This document shows positions 41,783 through 50,714 of a stretch of DNA of 64,000 nt, in pieces. Position 1 is the stretch's first letter; each line of letters opens with the position of its first letter. The notes under the pieces are model-generated. The model saw only the letters and a list, made by a program, of their open reading frames with translations. It was not told where the DNA came from and did not search any database. The translations under genes and the position numbers were made by a program. The stretch is from Marivita sp046592965 (GTDB lineage: Bacteria; Pseudomonadota; Alphaproteobacteria; Rhodobacterales; Rhodobacteraceae), in NCBI RefSeq assembly GCF_046592965.1, contig NZ_JBISBV010000008.1, positions 1-64,000 on the forward strand. The letters run 5' to 3'.

Positions 41783-42746
41783 ATGCTTGCCCGACATTCT
41801 CGGGAAAGAAACAGGCCGCAACGTGACGACCGTCGCCCAGCTTGGGCACTTCGGCACGGCACTTGTCTTGCGCTTTCCAACAGCGCGGCGCGAAGGGGCA
41901 ACCATCGGGAATTGCCAATGGCGACGGCAACTCGCCTTGAAGCTTGATGCGTTTCTTCACGCCGGCCGGATCAGCCTGCGGCGTCGCGGATAACAGAGCG
42001 ACGGTGTAGGGATGTTGCGGAGCGTCAAACAGCTCTTCCTTCGGGCCTTTCTCAACGGCGCGGCCAAGATACATCACGATCACTTCGTCAGCGACGTGGC
42101 GAACAACGCTCAGGTCGTGGCTGATGAACAAATAGGCAAGCTGGAGCCGCTCCTGCAATTCCAGCAGCAGGTTGAGGATCGCGCTCTGGATCGACAGATC
42201 CAGCGCCGAAACCGGCTCGTCAAGCACCAGCACCTTGGGATCGAGCATCAGCGCGCGCGCAATGGCGATACGCTGGCGCTGACCGCCAGAGAACATGTGC
42301 GGATAACGATCGAAATGCTCGGGGCGCAGGCCCACGAGTTGCAACATCTCGCGCGCCTTGGCCTCGCGTTCGGTCTTCGACAGGCTGCCGTTGATGACCA
42401 GCGGCTCCATCAGAATGTTGCCGACGCGCTGACGCGGATTGAGCGATCCGTACGGATCCTGAAACACGATCTGCACCGACTGGCGCAGGTCGGCCCAATT
42501 TTCCCGCTGTACAGGCTTGCCGTTCAGCGTGAGCGTGCCTTCTGTCGGTTCCTCGATCATCGCGACCATGCGGGCGAGTGTGGACTTTCCGCAACCCGAC
42601 TCTCCGACCACCGCGAGCGTCTTGCCGGGCGTCACCTCGAAATCGACACCGGCCACCGCTTTCAGGAGGCGGGGTTTCTGGAACAGCCCGCTGCTGACCT
42701 CGTAATGCCGCTGCAATGCGGTCGCCTGCATCACAGGGGTCGTCAT
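41781..42746 (-). CDS. dppF: Dipeptide ABC transporter ATP-binding protein DppF (321 aa)
   Basis: Second ATPase of the dipeptide importer. Seen: Walker A GESGCGKST, Q-loop, signature FSGGQRQRIAIARAL, Walker B VLVLDEPVSALD, and the C-terminal oligopeptide-transporter domain with the Cys-bearing CPFAPRCWKAQDKCRAEVP (iron-sulfur or metal motif in this family). ATGA overlap with dppD. Length is normal. Last gene of the minus-strand operon, ending at the terminator 41746-41782. Confidence 0.95.
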   Translation of the reverse strand: MTTPVMQATALQRHYEVSSGLFQKPRLLKAVAGVDFEVTPGKTLAVVGESGCGKSTLARMVAMIEEPTEGTLTLNGKPVQRENWADLRQSVQIVFQDPYGSLNPRQRVGNILMEPLVINGSLSKTEREAKAREMLQLVGLRPEHFDRYPHMFSGGQRQRIAIARALMLDPKVLVLDEPVSALDLSIQSAILNLLLELQERLQLAYLFISHDLSVVRHVADEVIVMYLGRAVEKGPKEELFDAPQHPYTVALLSATPQADPAGVKKRIKLQGELPSPLAIPDGCPFAPRCWKAQDKCRAEVPKLGDGRHVAACFFPENVGQA

Positions 42747-43720
42747 GAGGCAATCCTTTCATCGGTATTGAGCGGATAAAAGCAGCGCGCATATCCCAGA
42801 TCCTCGCCCAGTGGGGGCGGCGGTGTGGATTTGCACTTGGCATCGGCGAATTTGCAGCGCGGCGAGAACAGGCACCCCTCAGGCCGATCAAACTGGCCGG
42901 GCACGACGCCGGGGATCGTCGGCAGCATCCGTTCCGTTGCCCGCTCCGGCAGCGCATCGAGCAAGGCTGCGGTATAGGGGTGATGCGGCGAGGCGAACAG
43001 ATCACCGACCGGCTGTTCCTCGACCTTTTGGCCCGCATATTGCACGCTGACACGTTCGGCGGTTTCCGCAACGACGCCCATGTCATGGGTGATGAGCACA
43101 AGGCCCATCCCGGTCTCGTCGCGCAACGAGGCCAGCAGATCGAGGATCTGCGCCTGAATGGTCACGTCAAGCGCCGTCGTCGGCTCGTCAGCGATCAGGA
43201 GCTTGGGTTTGCAGGCAATCGCCATGGCGATCATCACGCGCTGGTTCATGCCGCCCGAAAGCTGGTGTGGAAACGCTGACAGCCGTTTTTCAGGATCGGG
43301 GATGCCCACCTGCTCGAACAACTCGATCGCGCGGGCGTGGCGGTCGCGGCGGCTCAGCCCAAGGTGAAACCGGAGGGCTTCCTTGATCTGCCAGCCGACG
43401 GTGAAGCACGGATTGAGTGACGACATCGGTTCCTGAAAGATCATCGCCAGATCATTGCCCACGATCCGGCGCCGCGCGCGGTTGTCGATGTTCAGGAGGT
43501 CATGGCCGTCAAAGCTGATCTCGTCGGCGGTGATGGTTGCGGTCCAGGGCAACAGGCCCATGACCGCGAGCATCGAGACCGACTTTCCCGATCCGCTTTC
43601 GCCGACGATGGCCAGGATTTCCGACGTGCCCACGTCCTGATCGACGGCATCGACGGCCCGGAACGAACCGGCAGAGGTGGCGAAATCGACGCTGAGGTTT
43701 CGGATGCGCAATAGGGTCAT
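42743..43720 (-). CDS. dppD: Dipeptide ABC transporter ATP-binding protein DppD (325 aa)
   Basis: First ATPase of the dipeptide importer. Seen: Walker A GESGSGKSV, signature LSGGMNQRVMIAMAI, Walker B LLIADEPTTALDVT, and the C-terminal extension EGCLFSPRCKFADAKCKSTPP. Known: DppD and DppF form the ATPase heterodimer on DppBC. It starts 4 bases after the dppC stop and overlaps dppF by ATGA. Length and motifs are normal. Confidence 0.95.
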   Translation of the reverse strand: MTLLRIRNLSVDFATSAGSFRAVDAVDQDVGTSEILAIVGESGSGKSVSMLAVMGLLPWTATITADEISFDGHDLLNIDNRARRRIVGNDLAMIFQEPMSSLNPCFTVGWQIKEALRFHLGLSRRDRHARAIELFEQVGIPDPEKRLSAFPHQLSGGMNQRVMIAMAIACKPKLLIADEPTTALDVTIQAQILDLLASLRDETGMGLVLITHDMGVVAETAERVSVQYAGQKVEEQPVGDLFASPHHPYTAALLDALPERATERMLPTIPGVVPGQFDRPEGCLFSPRCKFADAKCKSTPPPPLGEDLGYARCFYPLNTDERIAS

Positions 43721-43724
43721 GGGC

Positions 43725-44630
43725 CTAGCTTCGCTTCAGTTTCGGATCGAGCGCGTCGCGAAGGCCGTCGCCCATGAGGTTGATTGCCAACACGGTGACA
43801 AGGATCGCGAGGCCGGGGAACGTTACCACCCACCATGCGCGCAGGATGAATTCGCGCGCCTCGGCCAGCATGGTGCCCCATTCCGGGGTCGGGGGCTGTG
43901 CGCCCATGCCAAGGAAGCCCAGAGCGGCGGCATCGAGGATCGCGGTCGAGAAGGACAGCGCCGCCTGTACGATGATCGGCGCGAGACAGTTGGGAAGGAC
44001 GGTGACGAACATGAGCCGCAGGTATCCGGCACCGGCGACGCGGGCGGATGTGACGTAATCTTTCTGCTTTTCGGACAGTACGCTGGCGCGCGTCAACCGT
44101 ACGTAATGAGGTTGCAAAACGATCGCGATGGCGATCATCGCATTGGTCAGCGATGGCCCGAGGATAGCCACCAGAACCAATGCCAGCAGCAGTGACGGAA
44201 AGGCCAGGATGATGTCCATGATCCGCATGATGATGCTGTCGAGCCATTTCGGCGCGAAACCGGCCACAAGCCCGATCAGAATGCCGCCAGTCGCGGCGAC
44301 GGTCACGACCACGATGCCGACAAAGAACGAGAACCGCGCGCCGACAATCAGACGAGAGAGCATATCGCGGCCCAGCGGGTCGGTCCCCAGAACGTATTTC
44401 CAACTGCCACCCTCTTGCCAGAACGGCGGAACCAATGTGTCAGCGCGGAACTGCTCGGTCGCGCTATGGGGCGCGATCCACGGGCCGAACAGCGCAAGGA
44501 AGGCAAAAACCGCAAAGATCCAAAGCCCGATGACGGCCCCCCGGTTTTCGCGGAAATAAAACCAGAATTCGCGCAACCGGCCCGGCCGGTCGTTGACCAT
44601 CTTCGCTTCGGCGGAAAGAGCGTCGTCCAT
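43725..44630 (-). CDS. dppC: Dipeptide ABC transporter permease DppC (301 aa)
   Basis: Inner-membrane permease. Seen: first helix near residue 40 (FAVFAFLALFGPWIA), then the conserved GTDPLGRDMLSRLIVGARFSFFVGIVVV and the EAA-loop region YVTSARVAGAGYLRLMFVTVLPN, with five further helices. Begins 1 base after the dppB stop and is followed by dppD. Full length for the family. Confidence 0.95.
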   Translation of the reverse strand: MDDALSAEAKMVNDRPGRLREFWFYFRENRGAVIGLWIFAVFAFLALFGPWIAPHSATEQFRADTLVPPFWQEGGSWKYVLGTDPLGRDMLSRLIVGARFSFFVGIVVVTVAATGGILIGLVAGFAPKWLDSIIMRIMDIILAFPSLLLALVLVAILGPSLTNAMIAIAIVLQPHYVRLTRASVLSEKQKDYVTSARVAGAGYLRLMFVTVLPNCLAPIIVQAALSFSTAILDAAALGFLGMGAQPPTPEWGTMLAEAREFILRAWWVVTFPGLAILVTVLAINLMGDGLRDALDPKLKRS

Positions 44631-44631
44631 A

Positions 44632-45639
44632 TCAGCGCTTCCTGATCTTGGGGTTGATGATACCGTAAAGCATGTCGACAGTCAGGTTGACGACCATCAC
44701 CATCACGGCGATCAGGAGCAGTCCGCCTTGAACGACCGGATAATCGCGCCGGAAAATGCTATCGACCATCCATTTGCCGATGCCCGGCCAACTGAAGATC
44801 GTCTCGGTCAGGATGGCCCCGGCAAGCAGGGTGCCGACGCTGAGGCCGATCACGGTGATGACGGGGATCATCGCGTTACGCAAAGCGTGAATCCCGTTGA
44901 TGCGCCCCGGCGACATGCCCTTGGCACGAGCGGTGCGGATGTAGTCCTCGCCCAGCACTTCGAGCATGGCAGACCGTGTCTGGCGCGCGATGACGGCAAG
45001 CGGGATGGTTCCAAGCACGATGGTCGGCAATAGCAAGTGCAAGACAGCAGAGGAAAAAGCGCCCTTTTGACCCGAGACCAGACTGTCAATCAGCATGAAC
45101 CCGGTGGCATCGGGAAAGTAATACATCAGGCTGATGCGCCCCGACACGGGGGTCCAGCCAAGGTTGCCCGAAAAGACGATGATGAGAAGCAGGGCCCACC
45201 AGAAAATCGGCATTGAATATCCGACAAGTGCGGTGGACATCAGCGCGCGGTCAAAGAACTTGCCCCGGTTTACGGCGGCGATCACACCAGCGGGCAGGCC
45301 AAGCAACACCGCGAAGATCATGGCGCAGATGGACAATTCCAGCGTGGCAGGGAAAAGCGCGAAAAACTCATCGAAAACGGGGCGCTTGGTGACGAAAGAG
45401 GTGCCGAGGTCGCCTTGCATCACGCCTGTCAAATATTCCCAGAACTGGACGTAGATCGGTCGGTCAAAGCCGAATTGCGCAGACAACTCGGCATAGCGTT
45501 CCTCGCTGAGCCCGCGTTCACCGGCCATGACGACAATCGGGTCTCCGGGCAGCGCGCGGATGAAGCTGAAGGAAATCAGCGTCACACCGATGAAGGTGGG
45601 AATAAAGGTCAACAGACGGCTGAGGAAATAATTCAGCAT
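44632..45639 (-). CDS. dppB: Dipeptide ABC transporter permease DppB (335 aa)
   Basis: Inner-membrane permease. Seen: N-terminal helix FLSRLLTFIPTFIGVTLISFSFI, loop with PGDPIVVMAGERGLSEE, further helices, and the EAA loop YIRTARAKGMSPGRINGIHALRNAMIPVI. ATG 45639 overlaps the end of the M24 peptidase gene (ATGCTGA); a frame open to 45684 would only add 15 residues inside the peptidase gene. Together with DppC it forms the channel. Length is normal. Confidence 0.93.
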   Translation of the reverse strand: MLNYFLSRLLTFIPTFIGVTLISFSFIRALPGDPIVVMAGERGLSEERYAELSAQFGFDRPIYVQFWEYLTGVMQGDLGTSFVTKRPVFDEFFALFPATLELSICAMIFAVLLGLPAGVIAAVNRGKFFDRALMSTALVGYSMPIFWWALLLIIVFSGNLGWTPVSGRISLMYYFPDATGFMLIDSLVSGQKGAFSSAVLHLLLPTIVLGTIPLAVIARQTRSAMLEVLGEDYIRTARAKGMSPGRINGIHALRNAMIPVITVIGLSVGTLLAGAILTETIFSWPGIGKWMVDSIFRRDYPVVQGGLLLIAVMVMVVNLTVDMLYGIINPKIRKR

Positions 45640-46742
45640 GACAACACCGTCAGCTCCTTTGTGAAGTTGGTCAGTGTCTTGCACCCATCCTCGGTGACGA
45701 GAACATCATCCTCGATCCTGACACCGAAGTTACCGATTTCGTACAGACCCGGTTCATTGGTGTAGACCGTTCCAGCTGGCAGAACCATGTGATTGCCGCG
45801 CATGATATAGGGCGCTTCATGTACGTCGCGGCCCAGACCGTGACCGGTCTTGGTGCGGATGCGATCCGCGAAAGGAGAGGCTTCCAGAACGCCGGTCACC
45901 GCATCGTCGATGTCATGTGCGGTGACGCCCGCGCGGGTGATGGCAAGACCGGCCATATTGGCCCGAAGAACGGTGTCATAGACGGCGCGGCCTTCATCGG
46001 AGACGTGATCAAGGAAAACGGTCCGGGTGATGTCGGCGCAAAAGCCGTCTTTGCGTGCACCAAAATCATACAACAGCGCGTCGCCCGCCTTGACGGGGTA
46101 GTCATGCCGCGCTTTGGCGTGCGGGCGCGCCGAGCCTTCGCCTGCGGCAACGATTGGCGCAAACGCCAGATCGTCAGCGCCTTCTGCGAACAGGCTTTGA
46201 ACCAGCATCTGTTCGATGTCTTTTTCTGATTGCCCCAGTCGCACACTGTCCAGCGTTCGCGCCAGCGCGCGCTCGGAAATGTCGATGGCAAGCTGCATCG
46301 CGGCGATGTCGGCATCGGTCTTGATCATCCGGAGCGCGGAAATCTCGCGCTCGGCGTCGATGATCTTCAGGTCGGGTTGCGCGGTCTTGAGCGCATGATG
46401 CACGAAGACCCGCATGATCTGCCCTTCGACGGCCAGAGAGTTGATCGACAGGTGGCGCGTCAAATCGGTGAACGCTGCATCATACCCGTCCTGATCGCGC
46501 CAGTCGAACACCGCGCCATCGAAACCGACCAAATCCCAGCTTCCCAATTCGAGGTTCGGCACCAGCGCGGCGGCAGGGCCGTTTGCCGGAATCACCAGAA
46601 CGAACGGACGCTCGTGACTCATGAAGCTGTGCTGCACGACGCGGGTGAAATTCGGTCCTGGCACAAGCGCTACAGCGTCAACCCCAAGGTCGGACGCAAC
46701 GGCGGCATAGTCGGTGAGGCGGTCGGCGAGGGATTCGGACAA
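45633..46742 (-). CDS. M24-family metallopeptidase, probable Xaa-Pro dipeptidase (369 aa)
   Basis: Seen: an N-terminal creatinase-type domain (about residues 5-130) and a C-terminal pita-bread domain with metal ligands in LYDFGARKDGFCADITRTVF (two Asp), HGLGRDVHEAPYI (His), TNEPGLYEIGNFGVRIED (two Glu). Cytoplasmic, no signal peptide. Reads from TTG at 46742, with only a weak GGGAAA upstream. Inserted between dppA and dppB, so it probably cleaves imported dipeptides, as Xaa-Pro dipeptidases do. M24 also includes ectoine hydrolase DoeA, but no other ectoine-degradation gene is present, so that reading is disfavoured. Confidence 0.85.
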   Translation of the reverse strand: MSESLADRLTDYAAVASDLGVDAVALVPGPNFTRVVQHSFMSHERPFVLVIPANGPAAALVPNLELGSWDLVGFDGAVFDWRDQDGYDAAFTDLTRHLSINSLAVEGQIMRVFVHHALKTAQPDLKIIDAEREISALRMIKTDADIAAMQLAIDISERALARTLDSVRLGQSEKDIEQMLVQSLFAEGADDLAFAPIVAAGEGSARPHAKARHDYPVKAGDALLYDFGARKDGFCADITRTVFLDHVSDEGRAVYDTVLRANMAGLAITRAGVTAHDIDDAVTGVLEASPFADRIRTKTGHGLGRDVHEAPYIMRGNHMVLPAGTVYTNEPGLYEIGNFGVRIEDDVLVTEDGCKTLTNFTKELTVLSC

Positions 46743-46770
46743 AGGAATTTCCCGTCAAAAAAAGAAAAAA

Positions 46771-46797
46771 GGAGGCGGCGAGAATCGCGCCGCCTCC
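46771..46797 (-). terminator. Intrinsic terminator/attenuator after dppA
   Basis: Perfect 10-base-pair stem GGAGGCGGCG / CGCCGCCTCC with a 7-base loop, followed on the minus strand by a long T-rich run (46757-46770). It lies between the dppA stop (46812) and the peptidase start, so partial read-through would express the binding protein more than the rest of the operon. Confidence 0.85.
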
Positions 46798-46811
46798 GGT
46801 AACACGAGGTT

Positions 46812-48398
46812 TTACTTCAAGCCAACCTGATTGAAGATGTGACCACCCAGCGGGTGAACAACGTAACCGTCAACCTCGGGGCGCATGGTCATGTAGACAA
46901 CCGAGTGTGCGATCGTGGCCCAGGGCGCCTGATCCTTGAAGACAAGCTGCGCTTCTTCATAGAGTTTCGCGCGCTCTTCCTGGCTCGACAAGGTCTTGGC
47001 CTTGTTCACCAATTCGTCGAACTCCTCGTTGCACCACATGGCGCGGTTCGATCCGCCAACCGCGTCGCAGCTGAGCAGAACGGCAAGGAAGTTGTCGGGA
47101 TCGCCGTTGTCGCCGGTCCAGCCCAAAAGAACGGCGCCGTCGCGGTCCTCGGCCTTGGAGCGTTCAAGATACTCGCCCCATTCATAGGACACGATCTCTA
47201 CGTCCACGCCGATTTCGGCCATGTCAGCCTGCATCAGCTCGGCCATGCGGCGCGCATTGGGGTTGTAGGGGCGCTGCACCGGCATCGCCCAGATCTTCAT
47301 CGACAAGTCCGAGACGCCTTCTTCTTCCAGCATCTTCTTGGCCGCTTCGGGATCGTAAGCATCGTCCTCGACGGCCTCGTTATAGGACCACATGGTCGGT
47401 GGGATCGGGTTCTTGGCGATCTGGCCCGAGCCCTGGAACACCACGTCGATGATCGCCTGCTTGTCGATCGCGTGATTCAGTGCCTTGCGGACCTTCGGAT
47501 TGTCAAACGGTGCAACCTTGGTGTTGTAGGCCAGATAGCCCACGTTCAGACCTTCCTGCTCCATGACCACGATGTCTTCGGCATCCTTCATCGCCTGAAC
47601 GTCGGCGGGGTTGGGATAAGCCATGACATGACATTCGCCAGCCTGCACTTTCTGGTACCGCACGCTCGCGTCAGGTGTGATCGCGAAGATCAGGCTTTCG
47701 ACCTTTGCCTTGTCACCCCAGTAGTCATCATTGCGAAGATAACGGATCACTGCATCTTTCTGATAGGCTTGGAAGGTGAATGGGCCAGTGCCGATGGGAG
47801 CCTGATTGAGCATCTCGGGGGTGCCCGCTTCCTGCATCGCGTCGGCGTATTCCTTCGATACGATGGATGCGAAATCCATCGCCATGTTGGCGATAAACGG
47901 TGCCTCGGGCCGGGTCAGGTTGAACTTGACGGTATAGTCGTCGACCTTTTCGATGCTCTCAACGAGATCCGGCATCGACATGCCGCCGTAATACTCCCAC
48001 GTTCCGCCGGAATACGAGTTGTACGGATTGTCCGGGTTGCCTTGGCGATCAAAGCTGAAGATCACGTCATCGGCGTTGAAGTCGCGGGTTGGCGTGAACT
48101 GGTCATTGGAGTGAAACTTCACGCCCTCGCGCAGCTTGAAGGTGACCGTTTTGCCATCTTCGCTGATTTCCCAGCTTTCGGCGAGACCGGGAACGACTTC
48201 TGTCGTGCCGACCTTGAACTCGGTCAGATGGTCGTAAATCGGGTGGCTGGACGCATCAAAGGTCGTGCCGGATGTATAGAGCGCCGGGTCGAAACCTTCG
48301 GGCGACCCTTCGGAACAATAGACCAGCGACTGGGCAGACGCGGTGACGCCCATTGTCGCCATCAGCAAGCTGCCGGCCAGTGTGATTTTGAATGACAT
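46812..48398 (-). CDS. dppA: Dipeptide-binding protein DppA (528 aa)
   Basis: Periplasmic binding protein that delivers dipeptides to DppBCDF. Seen: a signal peptide (MSFKITLAGSLLMATMGVTASAQS), then a family-5 extracytoplasmic domain closely following E. coli DppA over its length: FTSGTTYDASS-like TSGTTFDASSHPIYDHL, EVVPGLAESWEISEDGKTVTF, TRPEAPFIANMAMDFAS, YPNPADVQAMK, NPIPPTMWSYN, MPVQRPYNPNARRMAELMQAD and GWTGDNGDPDNFLA. This is the strongest reason to call a dipeptide transporter rather than a generic peptide one. First gene of the operon, followed by a terminator-like hairpin. Confidence 0.95.
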   Translation of the reverse strand: MSFKITLAGSLLMATMGVTASAQSLVYCSEGSPEGFDPALYTSGTTFDASSHPIYDHLTEFKVGTTEVVPGLAESWEISEDGKTVTFKLREGVKFHSNDQFTPTRDFNADDVIFSFDRQGNPDNPYNSYSGGTWEYYGGMSMPDLVESIEKVDDYTVKFNLTRPEAPFIANMAMDFASIVSKEYADAMQEAGTPEMLNQAPIGTGPFTFQAYQKDAVIRYLRNDDYWGDKAKVESLIFAITPDASVRYQKVQAGECHVMAYPNPADVQAMKDAEDIVVMEQEGLNVGYLAYNTKVAPFDNPKVRKALNHAIDKQAIIDVVFQGSGQIAKNPIPPTMWSYNEAVEDDAYDPEAAKKMLEEEGVSDLSMKIWAMPVQRPYNPNARRMAELMQADMAEIGVDVEIVSYEWGEYLERSKAEDRDGAVLLGWTGDNGDPDNFLAVLLSCDAVGGSNRAMWCNEEFDELVNKAKTLSSQEERAKLYEEAQLVFKDQAPWATIAHSVVYMTMRPEVDGYVVHPLGGHIFNQVGLK

Positions 48399-48512
48399 TC
48401 TTCTCTCTCCGTTGTTGTGAGACGTTTTTTATATGCGGCAACCGGACCTCATCTGGCTCCGATCGTCAAGTCCACAAGATAAACGGCTCGTGGGGCGAAC
48501 GGTGAAAAAAGT

Positions 48513-49442
48513 TTATTTTACCGGTGCCAAACGGGCCGCAGCCCACTCACCATTCGTGAGCAGATTTTGAATGACGTCGCGTAATAGATCGCGGATCGCG
48601 TGCTGCGCGCGGGTGACGGGGCGACCGGCAGGATAGATCAAATGGGCACCGCGCCAAAGACCCGGATCCGCAATCCGGCTGATCGCAAGACTGCCGTCGC
48701 GCGATTCGTCCAATACCGCATGATACGGCAGGATAGACGCGCCGAACCCGGCCGCGACCAGACGTTTGATGTTGATATACGAGTCAATCTCGACAGCGAT
48801 CGTCGGTTCGATCCCGACCGCTCCGAGTGCCGCGTCGATCTGGATGCGCAATCCGTGCGCGTTGCTTGGCACGACCATCGGAACACCGCGCAATCCGGCG
48901 AGGCTCATCTCGGCCAGACACTCGGTCTCGCCACGCCAGAGCACGACCAGTTCCTCTTCCAGCATGAGTTCGGAGACAGCGTTGGTGCCCCGCGCGGCCT
49001 CGTATAACACAGCGATATCGACGCGCCCCTCGGTCATCCAGTCCGAAATGAACCCGCTCATCGCTTCTGCAATGTTGAGCTTGATGCGCGGGTACTTCGC
49101 GCGCGCCGCCGCGATCAGAGGCAGGGCAACGATGCCGCTGATGGTGCCGGTCAAGCCAATCCGGACGACGCCGCTCGGATCGGTATCAAGCGTTCTGACG
49201 TCATCTTCCGCGCGCGCCAGATCGTCGATGAGCGTCCGCGCGCGGCGCGCCAGCAAGTCTCCCGCCTCGGTCGGCGTTACGCCCGAGCGGCTGCGGTCAA
49301 GCAGGCGCGTCCCCAGCGCGTCTTCCATGTTCTTGACGTGCATCGACAATGCCGGCTGCGCGACACGCAGCGTCTTCGAGGCGTTGGTGATCGAGCCATG
49401 CTCAACAATCGCCAGAAAATACCGCAGTTGCTTGATGTCCAT
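48513..49442 (-). CDS. LysR-family regulator, probably ItcR-like (309 aa)
   Basis: Seen: a LysR winged helix at the N-terminus (MDIKQLRYFLAIVEHGSITNASKTLRVAQPALSMHVKNME) and a co-inducer-binding domain from about residue 90 (GVVRIGLTGTISGIVALPLI). ATG at 49442 is preferred, giving MDIKQLRYF; an upstream ATG would add six residues. It diverges from the acyl-CoA dehydrogenase/CoA-transferase operon with a 111-base promoter region. Known: in Pseudomonas aeruginosa a LysR protein (ItcR) beside the itaconate genes activates them with itaconate. Same arrangement here, so the same role is proposed. Confidence 0.85.
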   Translation of the reverse strand: MDIKQLRYFLAIVEHGSITNASKTLRVAQPALSMHVKNMEDALGTRLLDRSRSGVTPTEAGDLLARRARTLIDDLARAEDDVRTLDTDPSGVVRIGLTGTISGIVALPLIAAARAKYPRIKLNIAEAMSGFISDWMTEGRVDIAVLYEAARGTNAVSELMLEEELVVLWRGETECLAEMSLAGLRGVPMVVPSNAHGLRIQIDAALGAVGIEPTIAVEIDSYINIKRLVAAGFGASILPYHAVLDESRDGSLAISRIADPGLWRGAHLIYPAGRPVTRAQHAIRDLLRDVIQNLLTNGEWAAARLAPVK

Positions 49443-49553
49443 CGCCAAGTTCCATGCCAATAAGTTATGAGAGTTATCTAAAACATATATTTGTGCAATG
49501 GCGGTGCCGAAGTTACCGTCGCACCAACCTCATTTACCCATGTAGGATACGCC

Positions 49554-50714
49554 ATGAATTTCCTGTCCGACGATTATCAAGATATCCGTGACGGCGTGGC
49601 TGCGGTGTGCGCGCAGTTCCCCCCAGAATATCACCGCAAGATCGATGCGGAGCGCGGTTATCCGGATGAATTTGTAAATGCTCTGACCCGTGAGGGTTGG
49701 ATGGCGGCGTTGATTCCGGAGGCGTATGGCGGCTCTGGCCTTGGTCTTCTCGAAGCCAGTGTCATCATGGAAGAGATCAACCGCGCTGGCGGAAATTCCG
49801 GAGCATGCCACGGGCAAATGTACAACATGAATACGCTTGTGCGACACGGTTCCGAAGAGCAACGCAAGCGTATCCTGCCCAAGCTGGCAAGCGGCGAATT
49901 GCGGCTTCAGTCGATGGGCGTGACTGAACCGACGACCGGAACGGACACCACCAAGATCAAGACGACCGCCGTCAAGAAGGGCGACAAATACGTCATCAAC
50001 GGGCAGAAAGTCTGGATCAGCCGGGTCCAGCATTCCGACCTCATGATCCTGCTGGCGCGGACCACGCCGCTGGCCGAAGTTGACAAGAAATCCCGGGGGC
50101 TTTCGATCTTTCTCGTTGATATCAAGGACGCGATGAAGAACGGGATGGAGGTCAAGCCGATCCCGAACATGGTCAACCACGAGACCAATGAGCTGTTCTT
50201 CGACAATCTTGAAATTCCCGAGGAGAACCTGATTGGCGAAGAGGGGATGGGGTTCAAGTACATCCTGACCGGGCTCAATGCCGAGCGGGCGTTGATCGCT
50301 GCCGAGTGTATCGGCGACGGCTATTGGTTCACCGACAAGGTGACGGCCTATGTCAACGAACGCATCGTGTTCGGACGCCCGATCGGGCAGAATCAGGGGG
50401 TGCAATTCCCGATTGCCGAAGCGTTTATCGAAATCGAGGCCGCGAACCTGATGCGCTACAAGGCCTGCGCGCTTTATGATGCGGACAAGCCATGCGGAGC
50501 AGAGGCCAACATGGCGAAATACCTCGCCGCCAAAGCCAGTTGGGAGGCCGCCAACGCCTGTATCCAGTTCCACGGCGGGTTTGGCTTTGCCAACGAATAC
50601 GATGTCGAACGCAAGTTCCGCGAAACGCGGCTTTATCAGGTGGCGCCGATCTCGACCAACCTGATCCTGTCCTATGTCGCGGAGCATATTCTTGGTATGC
50701 CGAGGTCGTTTTAA
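49554..50714 (+). CDS. Acyl-CoA dehydrogenase of the itaconate-type cluster (386 aa)
   Basis: Seen: a three-domain FAD-dependent acyl-CoA dehydrogenase: N-terminal helices to about residue 115, beta domain with QSMGVTEPTTGTDTT and GQKVWISRVQHSD, and C-terminal helical domain with FGRPIGQNQGVQF and CIQFHGGFGF. The usual C-terminal catalytic Glu segment (YEGTSE) reads YQVAPIS, so that Glu is absent. A Glu at residue 244 (NAERALIAAE) lies where isovaleryl- and long-chain dehydrogenases keep theirs. ATG 49554 is used (a frame open to 49491 adds 21 residues). The cluster suggests a C5 dicarboxylyl-CoA such as methylsuccinyl-CoA; this is inference. Confidence 0.85.
   Translation: MNFLSDDYQDIRDGVAAVCAQFPPEYHRKIDAERGYPDEFVNALTREGWMAALIPEAYGGSGLGLLEASVIMEEINRAGGNSGACHGQMYNMNTLVRHGSEEQRKRILPKLASGELRLQSMGVTEPTTGTDTTKIKTTAVKKGDKYVINGQKVWISRVQHSDLMILLARTTPLAEVDKKSRGLSIFLVDIKDAMKNGMEVKPIPNMVNHETNELFFDNLEIPEENLIGEEGMGFKYILTGLNAERALIAAECIGDGYWFTDKVTAYVNERIVFGRPIGQNQGVQFPIAEAFIEIEAANLMRYKACALYDADKPCGAEANMAKYLAAKASWEAANACIQFHGGFGFANEYDVERKFRETRLYQVAPISTNLILSYVAEHILGMPRSF

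Noticed and set aside
45633..46742. Ectoine hydrolase DoeA (also family M24)
   Set aside because: It sits inside the dpp operon and no other ectoine-degradation gene is present; a dipeptidase is simpler.
46839..48395. 518-codon plus-strand frame
   Set aside because: Antisense to dppA, whose product matches DppA over its full length.
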